From positions 1,984,001-2,048,000 of the forward strand of contig CM114273.1 in NCBI GenBank assembly GCA_050084515.1: a stretch of DNA of 64,000 nucleotides, in the 5' to 3' direction. This document shows, piece by piece, positions 37,742 through 50,434 of the stretch; position 1 is the first letter of the stretch, and each line of letters starts with the position of its first letter. Source of the DNA: Blasia pusilla. Taxonomy: Eukaryota; Marchantiophyta; Marchantiopsida; Blasiales. The translations under genes and the position numbers were made by a program. Under the pieces are notes generated by a model. That model was not told where the DNA came from and ran no database searches. It was given only the letters and a program-made list of their open reading frames with translations.

Positions 37742-39640
37742 TTCTTCTCAACGAGGGAGGTCCGTCGATTAAACAATCCTTTGGCCATCGGAGAGGTGTC
37801 AGGACTTACAGCTCCCAAGGAGCTCGAAACTATTTATTCCTTCACGAAATCCCCACACTTATAGTGCGCACTTCATCTGCTTAGGTAACTTTCATTGCGT
37901 TTACATGCATTCATAACGAAAGCCATCCATGCTTTTATTGCTTTTGCTTTTGAGATTCATGGCTTTATTCATGTATGTATAGACGATAAGATGCGTTCAA
38001 CAACAGAAGCCATTCATGCTTAATTGCTTTAGGTTCTGAGCTTCACAGCTTTATTGATGCGTATAGAGGAATACATACGTCTTCACAAGCGTAAGTCATC
38101 GAGCTCTATTGTGGGTCCCTCATGCAGAGTTCAGAAAATAGCTCTTAGAACAAAATGTTATTTTCTTGCATTCTGGATACTCTCTCTTAGCATCTTCCAC
38201 TTAGAAAATGCATGGTGATTCGCAAATTGTTGCATCGCCTCCCATCTTGACAGCTCTCAGCTTCAAGTGCAACTCCAACCTGCAACCAACTTTTGGACAC
38301 AATCTACACTTTACATGCTGCAAATCTGAGAAAGTCATCTAGCTCCGGCGGCACTAGGAGCAGTTCACAACGTCGTAATAAGTTTGGCACAACTTCATAG
38401 GTTAGTGCGTGGCCTTCACCCACACTTGCAACCACCCCGAACCCATTCAGTAGAGCCCTGCTCCCTGAAACGAACCTCCCCCCCCCCCCCCAGCCTGCGA
38501 TGATCAAAAATCTATACTTACATCCATGGCTTCACTCAATGTAGTGAAGCAAAAAAAACCACCCGATGGATCAGGAAAGAACATGAGAACCACTCGGAAA
38601 ACTAGGAAAGAACATGCGACTCATAGGGCGAACTAGAAATCTCTTGAAACCAAGCCCAAGCATCTGAGAGTCCTTATAGTATTCACTAAATAGAAACAAA
38701 ACCAAAGCGCACTAATGCCACGATCCTCTCAGACAAAGTTGGACTGCATATGACAATCCATAGGGAGAGTGAGTTTCCACAAGACAGATGCAACCACCCC
38801 GAACCCTTGCTGAAAATTATATTTACTAATTGCAAGCAGAGATCACGGGATGAACATGGAGAGAGCCATGAGCGGAGAGCCAACATAAGAGATCCATGAG
38901 AGGGCAGAGCTAAGAGCCAGAGCCACGAGCACAAGGAGAGTTGCGATCACAAGGTTGAGCCGCAAGAGCCGCGAGCACAAGCTGAGTGGCAAAGATGAGC
39001 TCAGCTGCGAGTGAGCAAGGCTGAGAGCACGAGATACCAAAACCGAGAGACAACAGAGGAGAGCCGAGCGGGGAGCAAAACTTTGCCGTAGCTCCGCAAG
39101 GCAGCAAATGAAAGTGCAGGCTAACGGGAAGAGCGTAGGGGGAAAAGAGGAAGAGCGGAAGAGGGGCGGAGACCGGGGCCCTTCGTTGAATATGAATCTA
39201 ACGGCCACTCCCTCTCCGCCGAGGGGCTGACTTCCAACGGCTGGGTAGGGTCCTAGCCCTAAATTTTATGGCTGGTGACATCTGGCCGTTTAGGGAATCC
39301 TAGCCCGCAGAAAAGATGTGGAGGAGGTTCAAGTTATGATCCACGCCGTTCGACCCAGATCGAACGACCAGTCAGTTCTAACCATTGGATCATGAATCTA
39401 CGGCAGCCGCGCTTAGGGAGAGAATCAGGTTTGGGCTAGATTCGGCCCTCCCAAACTTTCCCTTAAAAAAAGGGGTTACTACCCCTTTTTTTGAAAAAAA
39501 TAATAATTGGGAATTTTGAAAAAAAATTGGAAATGTGGAAATTTTTCAATTTTTTTGACCAACTGAAAACTTCTTCTCTACTTATAATTTAGCAATTTCC
39601 CAAATTTTCCTTTCTCCTCTTACTAGCAAAAGCTCTTCAA
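37742..39640. other. Intergenic, repeat-rich, no gene
   Basis: Holds a poly-C run (38478-38491) and a stretch at 38860-39100 with recurring GAGC(C/A)ACGAGCACAAG-type units, which explains the leucine/serine-rich minus-strand ORFs there. A short inverted repeat of A7G4 with C4T7 is near 39465-39491. If the Helitron end at 39681 is real, part of this stretch may be the body of a non-coding Helitron. Confidence 0.4.
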
Positions 39641-39647
39641 ACACCTT

Positions 39648-39681
39648 TTAATTCACGTGCATCGCACGGGCACCTTACTAG
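39648..39681 (+). mobile_element. Putative Helitron 3' terminus
   Basis: CGTGC-ATC-GCACG forms a short GC-rich hairpin (39656-39668) followed 13 bases later by CTAG (39678-39681) and a T. This is the standard plant Helitron 3' end: hairpin, short spacer, CTRR, then host T. The phrase CACGTGCATCGCACGGGCA closely resembles Helitron ends seen in many plants. The 5' end (TC after A) could not be located. Confidence 0.45.
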
Positions 39682-39699
39682 TGTCTCTTACCCTCGTGC

Positions 39700-40145
39700 A
39701 CATCTCTTCGCGACGTACAATCATCGTAAGTTTGACGTTTCTTGAAATATGTACATGTGGGCCTTTCCTTTCAGTTCTAGAACTTCAAGAGATTCTGAGA
39801 CTTTCCCTCATTTGATGGACTGAAAGAACACTCTTACGTGCATCAGCAAACCCTGAGACGCATCTCGTTCTCGACGTACTGTCACTGCAAGTTCGACTTT
39901 CCTTGCCGTGTAATATATTCTATTGTCTTTGACAACTTCCTAAGATACCTCGACTAACCTTCGTTTGATGAAATGAAATGGTACATCTCTTACCAAGATC
40001 GGAGATTCCTGAGACACACGTCCTCCGCGAAGGACCGTCAATGTAAGTGAGTGACGTTCCTTGCCATGAAGCGGTACTCCTTTTCTAACCCTTTCTAGCC
40101 TCTCACTTGAACTACCCCTAGTTTGATGGAGAAAAATAAGGGTAG
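39700..40145. repeat. Degenerate tandem repeat, about 155-bp period
   Basis: Three diverged units carry CGACGTAC..TC..(T/C)AAGTT followed by (T/C)CTTGCC/TTCTTG at about 39710, 39875 and 40030. Each is followed by a CTCATTTGATGGA-like motif (about 39810, 39960, 40120). Similar motifs occur near 10190 and 10350. Confidence 0.45.
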
Positions 40146-43100
40146 CACTTGTCACATCTTATTCAGTTTCGTTGTAGCAGGCCCTTGTATGTTCTATTGT
40201 AGATTCTTTGTAATGTTCTTCGGTGTCCAATAGTGTCTCGATAGTCTGTCCTGTCGATACGAGCTGTCTCAAGCAAAATGGAAATGATCCAGTCTTATCT
40301 CACGAACATGTCATGACATATAAGGCAGACACCGTGACAGCTTTGCTTGGGAGCACAAGAGAATGGGTTGCTCCATAGCTCAAAGTTTCCGGCCAGATTG
40401 TCCGCTCAACCTCAAAATTGAAGGCAGACGAGGAAGTGAGTAACCGAAAGGATGGATTAGACGGGTAGCCATCATCCAGGATCTCTACTCTCTACAGTAC
40501 CGTAGTGACATCCTAGTTCATCTACATATTAAAAATACTTGTACATAAGTGACACTAGTAAGAATTAAAAAATGTTTGAAAAGCTTCTATTAGTGTATAG
40601 TGAAGGGAAGAGATTAATGGTGACGGAAAAATTCAAAAAAAATTCTTGTTTCCTATAAGATGTGAAAAATTTTCCAGTTGCCATGTATCAAACATAGAGG
40701 TGTTTGCAAATCAAGAAGGCACTCTCCCATAAAAATATAGATTTGGAGAATATTATACAAAATTTTATGAGTTTTCCTGGAAAGGGTACTAAAAACAGGA
40801 AAGAGATGACGAATTCCAGGTAAGCAAATTTGTGAATTGATATCTCTTGGGGTTTAATGGGTTAAGACTCCAAGACACAAGTCCTCTCCGCCAATGGGTG
40901 AGAGGAAACCTCTCCGACCCTCTCGAGAGGGTCCATATTTCTTCGTCCCTCCCAAATGAAGCATCCCCTCGGGCTTCATGACTCCATATAGCAAAGAGTC
41001 TCTCTATCTTCCTCTACTTGGGATATAAGACCGGCCTTAAACAAAGTAGCACAACACGTAATGATTTCACCATCTATCATAAGTCCATTGAATCCACAAA
41101 TTACCAAGTGCGCTTAATTAGCTCATCGTTTGACATCATTCATGTTCCGTAACAGTGTGATAGGAGCACCTATCTCTAAACCCTAAACAACAAGCCACGA
41201 GGCCAACGTGTGTCTAAAAACTCTATTGGTTGTATGGTCCTCATCGTCTTATCCATACCCAAATCAAAATTAAAAAACATATGTCCTTATAAACCATAAA
41301 TGAAAGAAATTAGACTAAATGAATTAACATCATTAATATTAGCTACTCAATTTTAGCGGTATCTAGACTAAATTATTTATTTATTTATTTATTTTGGAAG
41401 TCCAATCATTCAAATCTTCCTCAAATACATCATGCACAACATCTCAAATAATATGTTTTCCAATCATTCAAGACCATCTCTCAAGCTCAAAGACATCCTC
41501 TCAAAATATTGACCTAATAAGAAAGTTTTTCTTCTTCCAAATATGAAAGCATGAAATTATTTGATATAAAGATAGATTGCGACATACTATGAAAATTTTA
41601 TTTTAATTTTTTTGTGATGTTATAAATGATAATAACCCTATAACAATGCACTATGGAATCGATGGATCGTAAGATTATCGAACCAAGTTCATAAATCCCA
41701 TTCTATGCGAAGAAAGCAATCATTCATCAATATTAATAGTTATTCACATAAACATTATCATGCAAAAAATCTATTTCATACATACGAAACCTTTTATTTC
41801 GATCTCTGATAAAAATTTAAGAAGTTTTTAGAGCAAATAATTAGTTGATTTATTAACGTCTTTCGTCAAAGATGCTAAGAAATGGACCAATATTGCAATG
41901 CAACGGTCAAAGTGTTCTAAACCAAAATGGCCGCGAAAAGTTGGCATAGTTAAGAACCCATTCAAATGATAGAAAACTCTTTAAAGCCAGACTTAATTTC
42001 AAAATCATCCTCCAAGTTATATTATACTATCCTTGAAGGTTTTTTAAATGTTATATTCAATTATGAAATTAATTAAAAATTATCGTTTATGCTGATAATG
42101 ATGTATATTCCCTCTAAGGTTTTTAAATCTTTATAGGATTAGGCACCTCTAACATGATGTGAAACCAAGCCTAACCCATGAAACTCTCCATCCCCTCAAG
42201 CAAATTAAAAAGACCACTAACATATACTACAAAATCATGATAATATCATCTTCCTCTTTAAAAAAAAATTAATACTAAGAAAAATACCTATATTTATTTG
42301 TACTCGTAAGATATAAGTGACCTATGGAATTTTCATACCTCTTTCTCCCTCATTTTCTAGGTTTCCATTTCTTTGCGCCTTTATTCTAAGAGTACTACAA
42401 TACAAAATCTAAATAGAGCTATTGTCAAGTAGTTTAATTATACTTATTTATTTCACACCACTTCATTAGGATTTTCCTTTTTTACTATATGGAAGATGTA
42501 CCCTAATCTCTCAATATTTGGTTGCTCCAAATGCAAGCAAAACTTAAAGATTGTAAGATACTTTGGAAGAACATAAATCTCTAAAATCATCCAAGAAAAA
42601 TCAAATATAAATCAAATTGATAGAAGAAAAATATCATTCATAAAGATTCATTTGAAAATCCAACTAGAAAAATTTTGCATTTAACTAGCATCAAAGTACT
42701 AAGATGCCTCGTCAATAAACATCCACTCTAGTTAAAGTATATGGTCTTCTCAATAGTGAATATGATATCACAATAGATCCATAATTGAAAGGATATTTTA
42801 CACCCCAAATTATGACTAAGATACTATCAGTGGTATCAAAATTAAATTTGATGTTACAAGCAAATAGAGTATGTGATATAGGATTATATGGAACCACGTA
42901 ATGGTTATGTAAGTCATCTGTTTCTTTTTAAATGTATTTTTCCCTTGTCGCATCTACATAATTTATATTTATATATATATATAATCAAAAAATTATTTAA
43001 TATATATTTATTCACATCAAAAGAGGAAATATCCTCTTGGGGGAGAATAATCAATATGTGTTGATGCATTAAACTCCTTTTTCTCATCTCTATCACATGG

Positions 43101-43972
43101 ATACTAATGTATTATTTCCAATAATAAATCATGATAAGTCTTTCTTCTTTTGTTCAAACACTTAAACAACAAATGTTGGTCGATCATAAGCTACTTGACT
43201 TGGTAGTAAAGTAGAGATGATGTCATGCCATATAGGATAATATGTCATAGTCAAAAATAATTAAGCTTCCTGAAAGTTTTTACAATAACTAATGTATCTT
43301 GATATAATTGATGGATATGATATGGCCTCCCAAAATAGGAAAAAGGGCAAGATAAAACATCTTCAAATTAGATGACTGTCTCCATCATGGCTACTCAGAG
43401 CATCTCTTACATCGTGGTAAAGATTAGCTCTCTATTGAGTTTAATTCAAAATTACCGAGGTCAATTGGTTTATCTCTATAGTTATATACACATGAATCAT
43501 GTTCCCTTGGGAGAGTCTTCCAAACCTCCACAATCAGTTATTTTCTATATCTTTAACTCTCATATGAAAAAGAAATTTAAAAAGAAAATTATAAGGCACT
43601 ACCAGTCTTTGTCGTCCTTGAATTTCCAATATCCTTCATGTGTGGTTGTTCACAACTTTCTTCATGTGCATGCTCATCCCCAAATTCAAATATTGCACTA
43701 GCTTCTTCTCTATTATATTTTCTTAAGTCTGCCTATGGATATTGTAGGGTCTCATCCTATGTCACCACAAATGAAAAACAATTTTTAAAATCCATTTCTG
43801 TAGGCCTCAAGGAAGCTTGGTATTTGACCAACTCCTCCTCTATGAAAAACTATGATATCAAGTGTTTAGTGTTTTGTATCTTACTAGAGTCGCAATATTT
43901 TAAATTAATTGATAGTCTAATATGGCCGCGCTCTTTCACATTTCTAATGATAAACCTTACGTGTGACATCAT
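40146..43972. other. AT-rich intergenic DNA
   Basis: Strongly AT-rich with short simple repeats (TTTA run near 41380, AT run near 42970) and no ORF that looks like a protein. No RNA gene or element boundary was seen. Confidence 0.5.
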
Positions 43973-44098
43973 GTCTATCGTGCGCATACACATGGGTGTC
44001 ATCGAACACACACACACAAACACGCACGATCGCATGCTAACTTATGGCATCCAAACATTTAGACGAGAAGTACCAAAATATCTCTTTGTAAATCAAGT

Positions 44099-44148
<50 letters not shown>

Positions 44149-44584
44149 GCTCATATCAAACCAAACTCATTCTCCTAATTAGAGGCTTAGGTTACACATA
44201 CTGTCGTCTCATATCAAGAGGTTCAACAAAGAGAGAATGAACTCTCAAGTTCTCTTTATTGGAAATATGTCTCCTTTCCTCTCCCAAACTCTCTCCACGA
44301 TAACCTATGCTCGCAGATCACCTCCATGACTCTTGACCTCCTATAATGGATCAAATATCACTTCCCAAAGGGGAAAGTTAACTATACTCAAAACAGAAAC
44401 TTACTTGAAATATTATGCTTCTCTATATGACTCCAAATGAACCAAAATGATGGAAAAATCTACTATCTCAGGTTATCCGTTCCCTCGTCCTCTTGAGACT
44501 GTCTCTTAACCTCTTGAGACTGTCTTCTGATACTCTCGAAAGCACTATACCAGATCTCGTCGATCTCTCCTAAAAGAAGTGACA
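43973..44584 (-). mobile_element. Solo LTR of the element-A family
   Basis: Read on the minus strand, this starts TGTCACTTCTTTTAGGAG and follows element A's Y repeat throughout (GGTCAAGAGTCATGGAGGTGA, TGGAGAGAGTTTGGGAGAGGA). It then passes directly into the X' segment (AGATATTTTGGTACTTCTCG) and ends GCGCACGATAGACA. No internal region is present. A (TC)23 array sits at the Y-X' transition. It is far more diverged than the two A repeats, and no clear target duplication remains. Confidence 0.85.
44101..44146. repeat. (TC)23 microsatellite inside the solo LTR
   Basis: A perfect TC array that expanded at a GA-rich spot of the LTR. Confidence 0.97.
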
Positions 44585-44646
44585 TGTCTTACTATCATAC
44601 ATTGGTAATCACAAGTTATGAGCCTTATTGCACAAAGTTCATCAAA

Positions 44647-44650
<4 letters not shown>

Positions 44651-44712
<62 letters not shown>
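44651..44712. repeat. (TC)31 microsatellite
   Basis: A perfect TC array lying exactly at the 5' truncation point of the LINE that follows. Confidence 0.97.
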
Positions 44713-44715
<3 letters not shown>

Positions 44716-46190
44716 TAACATTTTCGTGAATTCCCTATTGGAAAAAATGGAGGATAGTGGACTAGGCATACATGTGGGCAATAGTTGTCTTGTTGCCCTC
44801 ATGTTTACTGATCACTTTGGTGGCCTCGAGGAAACAGGAGAGAAACTCCAAGAGATGATCTCCCTTACCAAAATCTAGTGTGATATGTGGGGCATGGAGG
44901 CAAATGTACTAAAGTGCGGTGTGATGATTTTCAATGGCAAGGAGGAGGACCAAGACCAACAGTGGTACTATGGCGAACAAGAGATCCCACAAGTGGCTAC
45001 ATACACCTATGTGGGCATAGAATTCTCGGAAGATTGCATGTGGGATGTACACATTAAGAAGACTACTGAGAAAGGCCACAAGAAGGTGAACGGTCTCTCC
45101 AGATTCCTACACTGTCGGAATATCACATCAGAAGTAAAGCGTTGTGTCATTTTGCATACCATTCGTCCCTTACTGGAATATGGGGCAGCACTGTGGGATG
45201 CCAACACCAAACAAAGGGATAGGCTTGAAGTTGTGCAACTCAAGACGTTTCGGGGTATGATGTCAACTTCATCACGAACAACCCGAGTTGGTGTGAGATC
45301 AGAACTTGGTGTGGAACCTTTGGAGGATAGACGCGATATAGCCAAGTTGAAATGGCAGAGGCAGCTAGAGACAATGGACTCCCATAGGTATCCTAAAGAG
45401 GTGATGGGGAAAACCTGAACCAAAGAAGACCCGTAAAGCAAGCCAAATCTTGGACGAAAAAAGTTCAAGAGATTGTGCAAGCATCCAAGTTCCCAACAGG
45501 GCCTGAACTGTGCGAGCAAGATGAGAAAGCATTCGTGGATACCATAACCAAAGCAGTGGGCAAACGCTCACAGCAGAATAGCATGCAGGAAGCCATGAAA
45601 ATGTCTGACCTCTCTCTTTTGGTGGTATATCCCAAGAAGGCAGAACTGAAGAACTATTTGCGGAGAACCCCTTGCTTGGAAACCCGGCTCAAGTTCAAGT
45701 TCAGAACGGGGGCAATCCCCTTGAACCATAAGAAAAGCAAGATGGGAACACGACTAAACTCTTGCGCCTTATGTGACGATGGGATGAAACCTCTAGTCAT
45801 TACTTGGTCTCCTGCGCAAAATTCACAACGCACAGAGCAAGAGCATATGCTGATATTGCTAAGCTTGTAACACCAGAATTGTTCAAGACATTCATTAGCC
45901 TTGATTCATTGCCCAAAGCTGCTGCACCGATAAGTACTGTCTATTGGTGATCCCAATCACGTAAAGTAGATGGTGTGGTGAAGAGTGTCTTGGTTATCCC
46001 TTGGAAGCTCCGCACAAACATGTTGTTTGGTCAACACTCACACTATATGAGACTGCATACCTCCTCTCATATGGTATCTTCTTCACTTGCTTCTCTCTCT
46101 ACACCCATCCCACTCTCAAGCACCATCCAACCACGGCGCGGGGTCTATGGTCGCAAGGCTATGACATGCACTTTCTCAAAAATGAGTGCA
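44713..46190 (+). mobile_element. 5'-truncated LINE copy
   Basis: Homologous to the 3' third of the LINE at 21.7-25.8 kb but on the opposite strand. It starts within the reverse transcriptase palm (AACATTTTCGTGAAT), right after the TC array, and homology ends near 46190 at the same point where the first LINE meets its (GA)n array. No poly-A tail is evident. Confidence 0.85.
44744..45870 (+). pseudogene. LINE reverse transcriptase C-terminal part
   Basis: Reads GLGIHVGNSCLVALMF then TDHFGG where an active enzyme needs x-D-D; the second catalytic aspartate is histidine. A TAG at 44876 splits it from the following 177-codon frame (ATYTYVGIEFSEDCMWDVHI, LEYGAALWDANTKQRDRL). A further frame at 45475-45870 has VVYPKKAELKNYLRRTPC and the zinc-knuckle start CALCDDG. 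The active-site change plus stops make it non-functional. Confidence 0.8.
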
Positions 46191-48256
46191 ATTTCTCAAA
46201 ATGCTCTAGTTGAGGTCTCATTGCTGATTATGAGGGCGCTTGGATTTTTTCAACCCTTTCTTGAAACTTGTACTCGCCATGAGACATTTTGAGAGTGGGC
46301 CTCACTCAAAAATATCTCTTCCAAATAAGTAACTTTGATCTAACCCTTTCAAATCAACTTACACCTCCTAATATCCCCCATACAATAATTCAATTCAAAT
46401 CACTCTTGTGCCTTCCACGTGTGTAACTTCATTATGTTGCTAGACCTTTGCTGAAAAAGTAAATTTTCTCTACAGGAATCCCAACATAAATGTTCGAATG
46501 CAGGTTCACGAGTTGAGAAATTCTCCAACATATGTCTTGTCCAAGAATTTCAAAAATTGGATCAAAGATTCATGAGGAAGTTGGGGGTTAGAGTTCACAC
46601 GTGGAGAAATACTAGGGCATGGGTCCACAACCTGAGCTCATCGGAACACACGAGTTAGGCCATAGTGCTTAAATTCCTCACTCGCCATTAAGTGAGCGAG
46701 TTGCTCAGGAGTTTCAAGCAATTCTATCAACAGGGACAACAATCTAACAATTAAGAGTTTTTGGAGCACCCCACGATTTACAATTCACAAACACAGACTT
46801 ATAGCCGTCAAAAGACCAAGTTTCACATGAAATGATCAAGATTTTATCTCACGATAAAAGTTGGATAAGAGCATGCTTGTAATAAGGTGGGGAGTAGTCA
46901 TCGGCCTAGATAGGTGGATGGTCCAAATTTGAAAGAAGTGGCATTGTCTACCTTTCATGTGTGGAACTACCCTTTGAAGAAACCTTCGAAATAGCATGTT
47001 TGCAACTTAGATGTGAAGATATGAGTGGGATACAAGTAATTGTAGGTATGGTATGAAGAAACGTGGGGTACTTCTACAAAAAAGGTCTCATACTATTCAC
47101 GTTTTCCTTGTTCTAAGAATTTAATTCAAATCCGATTTTCAAACCATAGTTGCGGCACTGCCAAGGAGTTTTCCAACTTACTTGACCCTGGGCTTGACTA
47201 TCGCCTGTTGAGTTTTCACTAAACCCAGGCGGATAGAAACGTATATCCGTTGCAAAAACTCCGCAAAACCCGTTCCAAAAATGGAAAGATGTGTCAAGTC
47301 CTCGCCTCAATGAAAAAGGACAATTACTCAAGGACCATCCCTTTACAACAATGATTAACTCCTCCAATCTGTCCTGTGATATTTCTCCCTTAATTAAAAA
47401 CAATTCCACCACTCCCATTCCATGATTCCACTCCTGTAGAAACTCTTACCCGTACTTATCATCAGGTCATTCTTATGCTTTGGAGAGCACGTAGGTTCAT
47501 CATGGAGCCGTAGCCTCCCATGCCAATTACATTTGTCCACTCACATCGGCCGTACTTCCAAATGCATATCATGGAGTGACATGGACTGATCGTATGAATT
47601 CTACCATGGTACAATCGACTTGGTTTCTAATTGTCATGTGCACAGGTATGCGTATGATCCTCTTGATCACATATTCGCGTGGTAAGCGATCTAAAACACA
47701 CATATTATTCAAGTTCTCGTGTACATAAACCATAACTGCTTACTTGGATGTACCGACCTCATCTCCAATTCTACAATGCTTTCCCACTCTCGAGTGCGAC
47801 ACTTCCGAGAATTTTCATGGCAACGATTGAATCAGCATTCTGCTTACCTGAAAGATTTCGATATTTGCACAGGGTTGAAGTCCACGATGTGTAAAAAGTA
47901 GACCAAGTTCAACGGTTGTCACTGGTGGGTACACTATGAAAACAATCATTGAAATCAGGACCCTCGATGACACTACGGAATACTGAAGTTAGTGTACAGA
48001 CTGCTCCTAAAAGATAGCATTTCAAAGTTCGAATGGCGTAGCATCACGAACACGTCGACAAACGTTCGAATGCTATTATTCACATTTGATGGTACAGCAT
48101 ACAGATACAGGCGTGAGAGCTTCAACATACACCATACATGAAACTTTACAGCACTATGTCACATTTTGAATTCCAAAGTCTAACTAATTCACAAGGCATA
48201 AAAAGCGCGCTATCTGGCCTCAGTCTTACTGACCACATCGGCCGACGGCGGGGATC
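46191..48256. other. Intergenic DNA downstream of psaG
   Basis: About 2 kb of mixed-composition DNA without a recognisable gene or element. It probably contains the 3' untranslated region of psaG near its right edge. The 101-codon minus-strand ORF at 47113-47418 has no recognisable feature. Confidence 0.45.
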
Positions 48257-48316
48257 TTGTCTACAAATTGGATGAAACTGGTGCACGCCAGAATGGTGGA
48301 CAGCTGGGAGAATCGC

Positions 48317-48796
48317 TCAGAAGTTTGGCTCGTATCCGTTGGAGGCGGTGGCGAGGATGAAGAAACCGACAGCGTGTCCCAAAGCTCCCCACGCCAACAA
48401 GTCAACGATGGTGAATCCCGCGGGATCGTTGGATTTCAACAAGCTCGACACCTCCTGCGCGCGGACATCGCCGGCTTCGAAGTGAGTAACACCGTTCTGG
48501 CGAGGGAGACCTTGCTGTGCAACTCCCTTGCGCTGGATAGGCAACAACACGAAGCGCCCGAGGAAAAGTAGAGCTCCGGTGCTCAAGCTGATGACCAAGC
48601 TGGTGTCAGCGCACACAGTCCGTGCGCTTCCGCGAGCTATCTTGGTCTGCGACTCCCATGAGCGGCTCTTGACGCTCACGCTGCTGACCAAATTCCTCCC
48701 GGAGAAAGAAACCTGCGATCTCGACGCCCTGACGCTCACCTTGCTCCTGGTGGCGAGCGCTGGAATCCCAGCAGCGATCGCGGTGGTCGCGGCCAT
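48317..48796 (-). CDS. psaG: Photosystem I reaction centre subunit V (PsaG), precursor
   Basis: A 159-residue nuclear-encoded thylakoid protein that binds the outer side of photosystem I and helps stabilise the core and its antenna. Residues 1 to about 62 form a chloroplast transit peptide rich in Ala, Ser, Arg and Val and poor in acids ([20 protein letters not shown]). The mature part starts around [20 protein letters not shown], the first membrane helix (about 67-87). A stromal loop with [15 protein letters not shown] follows, and a second helix (about 130-151) ends in the conserved [15 protein letters not shown]. Length and lack of introns match land-plant PsaG. The frame is intact, with ATG at 48796 and TGA at 48317. 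It resembles PsaK too, but the FEAGD loop and C-terminus point to PsaG. Confidence 0.95.
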   Translation of the reverse strand: MAATTAIAAGIPALATRSKVSVRASRSQVSFSGRNLVSSVSVKSRSWESQTKIARGSARTVCADTSLVISLSTGALLFLGRFVLLPIQRKGVAQQGLPRQNGVTHFEAGDVRAQEVSSLLKSNDPAGFTIVDLLAWGALGHAVGFFILATASNGYEPNF

Positions 48797-49065
48797 CTCT
48801 TCAAAAGCAGACTGAAATTTCTCGAAACTCGCCGAACGCTGGAAAATTCGCTGCTGATCGGATGGAGGCTAACGAACTCGCGCCGGCGTGCGTTTTGGCT
48901 TCTCCTTCGCTCCCCGCGCACGGATCAAAGTCTGCACGGTCTGCTGGGGCTGGCGCTAGAGCTATGGAGGCCTGCAACACGGCCAATGGAAGCTGATGAC
49001 GATCGGAAGGCAATCGGTGATTGGGATTGGTAAGATAGGTTATCCTATCCAATCGCCTGTTGTTG
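48797..49065 (-). promoter_or_regulatory. psaG upstream region
   Basis: A GC-rich stretch just upstream of the start codon probably holds the 5' untranslated region. Near 49024-49056, read on the minus strand, the sequence CGATTGGATAGGATAACC contains an ATTGG (inverted CCAAT) box and a GATAA core, elements common in light-responsive photosynthesis promoters. GATAGG..CCTATC there forms a small inverted repeat. The assignment is inferential. Confidence 0.35.
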
Positions 49066-49540
49066 TTCCACCTCGCCAGCCCACCGCGCTTCCTTGTCTC
49101 ACACCGCCGCCTAAAGGACTGGACCGCGCTTCGCCTCCTGCACCGCGCGCTTTCAAACTCTCCTATTCGTCTGTCGGAAGTGCCATTGTACGCAACCGCA
49201 TCCATTACTCAATCGCCGTGGTTAGTGGAGGGCCCTCGTGTATCTTATTAAAAGAGGATTGGTTTGGGTGGTGTTGACATTTCTGGTCTTGTTGTGGCCT
49301 TCAGGTTTTGACTCTTTGAGTCCCCCTCTTTTGCATTTCGGATGGGTTTTCCATCACACGTTTTTATCAAAGTGCATCATTCCTTCTCATTTATTCTCAT
49401 TTAGAGATATTAGAGTTTTCCCGTGTTGACATGTGTTCAAGAAATCTATACTATTATTGGAGAGTGATGTCTCGCATCCCGGAGAGTTGTGTTTCTGACA
49501 CCTGGAAAAATAGACCACTACCATTTTGCCATGCATATCC

Positions 49541-49691
49541 GTTTTCCCGCGCCTATACCAGGCATCAATTTTCGCATGCCTCTAGCAGGCGTAAGTTTTC
49601 GCACGCTCTTAAGAGACGTTAATTTTCGCACGCTTTTAGCGAACGTGAAGTTCTATCAGTCCGTTTTTCGCACGCTTTAAGCAGACGTGAG
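49541..49691. repeat. Five 27-28-bp repeats, each a small hairpin
   Basis: Units start at about 49541, 49569, 49596, 49623 and 49664, with the pattern TTTTCGCACGC-(CTCTTAAG)-AGACGTAA. Each unit carries an internal inverted repeat (GCCT..AGGC or CTCTTAAGAG), and the paired bases covary between units. A 13-bp spacer precedes the last unit. The block sits between psaG and element B. Confidence 0.75.
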
Positions 49692-50043
49692 GTATTCAAA
49701 GTCAGTTTTGCCACGGGTATTAGGGTTCTCACATGAAAACCGCCAACTAAAACGGAATTTTCAAATTTTCAAATTCATTCAAACCCGTTATGATCTTTAT
49801 AATGGAGGCCGTTGATTAAGGGCTACGAGTAGTTCGGACGAGGAGCTCGGCCACATTATTTAGCATCGTATGCATTCGGAGTATTCAGTTGCCTCCCAGG
49901 TATTCACTCGACTTCTGGCATACTCATTACCCAACCATTACACTGTGGAGACACTTGCATAGTGACGCTTCATTGCACTTTATTTAGCTTGGAATCACAC
50001 ATTCAAAGGTGCTTTTTCGTGTATGCGCGTTCTATGTTGCCAT

Positions 50044-50411
50044 TGTCATGACCATACGGATTATGTCGTAGAGTATAGTGTGCTAGTAGAGGCCATTCCT
50101 TATGTAGGACCGTAGTGGCTTGGTAGAGATCCGGTTTCATACATAGGGTTGGGGGTTACTCAATTGGGGGTGACTTTCCTAGTAGGGCCCGCTCTTAGGT
50201 TGGAGGATATAAGGTGGAGTGCACTCAAAGAACAGTCACTTCTTTGAGTTGAGCCTGTTGCGTTGGGAGTTAGCCTTGGTAGTGAGTAGAGCTCTTGGCT
50301 ATGGTGTTTCCCGCAAGCTTCGACCTAGATTCTCTCGTCGTGGAGTGGGTTTGGCTCGATTGTATGTGATTCTATACGTGTTTTATGACAATAGGCCTTT
50401 CACGGATTTCA
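50044..50411 (+). repeat. Element B left terminal repeat (segment Y only)
   Basis: 368 bp, direct repeat of 58747-59114. It ends CACGGATTTCA. The right copy continues into X' (GTTATGATACAC), but this copy continues into CTCAAAGAATTGACG, a different sequence. Confidence 0.9.
50208..50212 (+). promoter_or_regulatory. TATA box in element B repeat
   Basis: GGATATAAGG lies in the middle of Y, and the same position in the right copy (58911) is conserved. It would place the transcription start near 50235-50245, in the stretch TGCACTCAAAGAACAG. Inferred from sequence only. Confidence 0.45.
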
Positions 50412-50434
50412 CTCAAAGAATTGACGTAGATCGA

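Noticed and set aside
38686-39208. Leucine/serine-rich minus-strand ORFs resembling membrane segments
   Set aside because: They reflect the GAGC..CGAGCACAAG repeats read in reverse; overlapping frames look equally hydrophobic.
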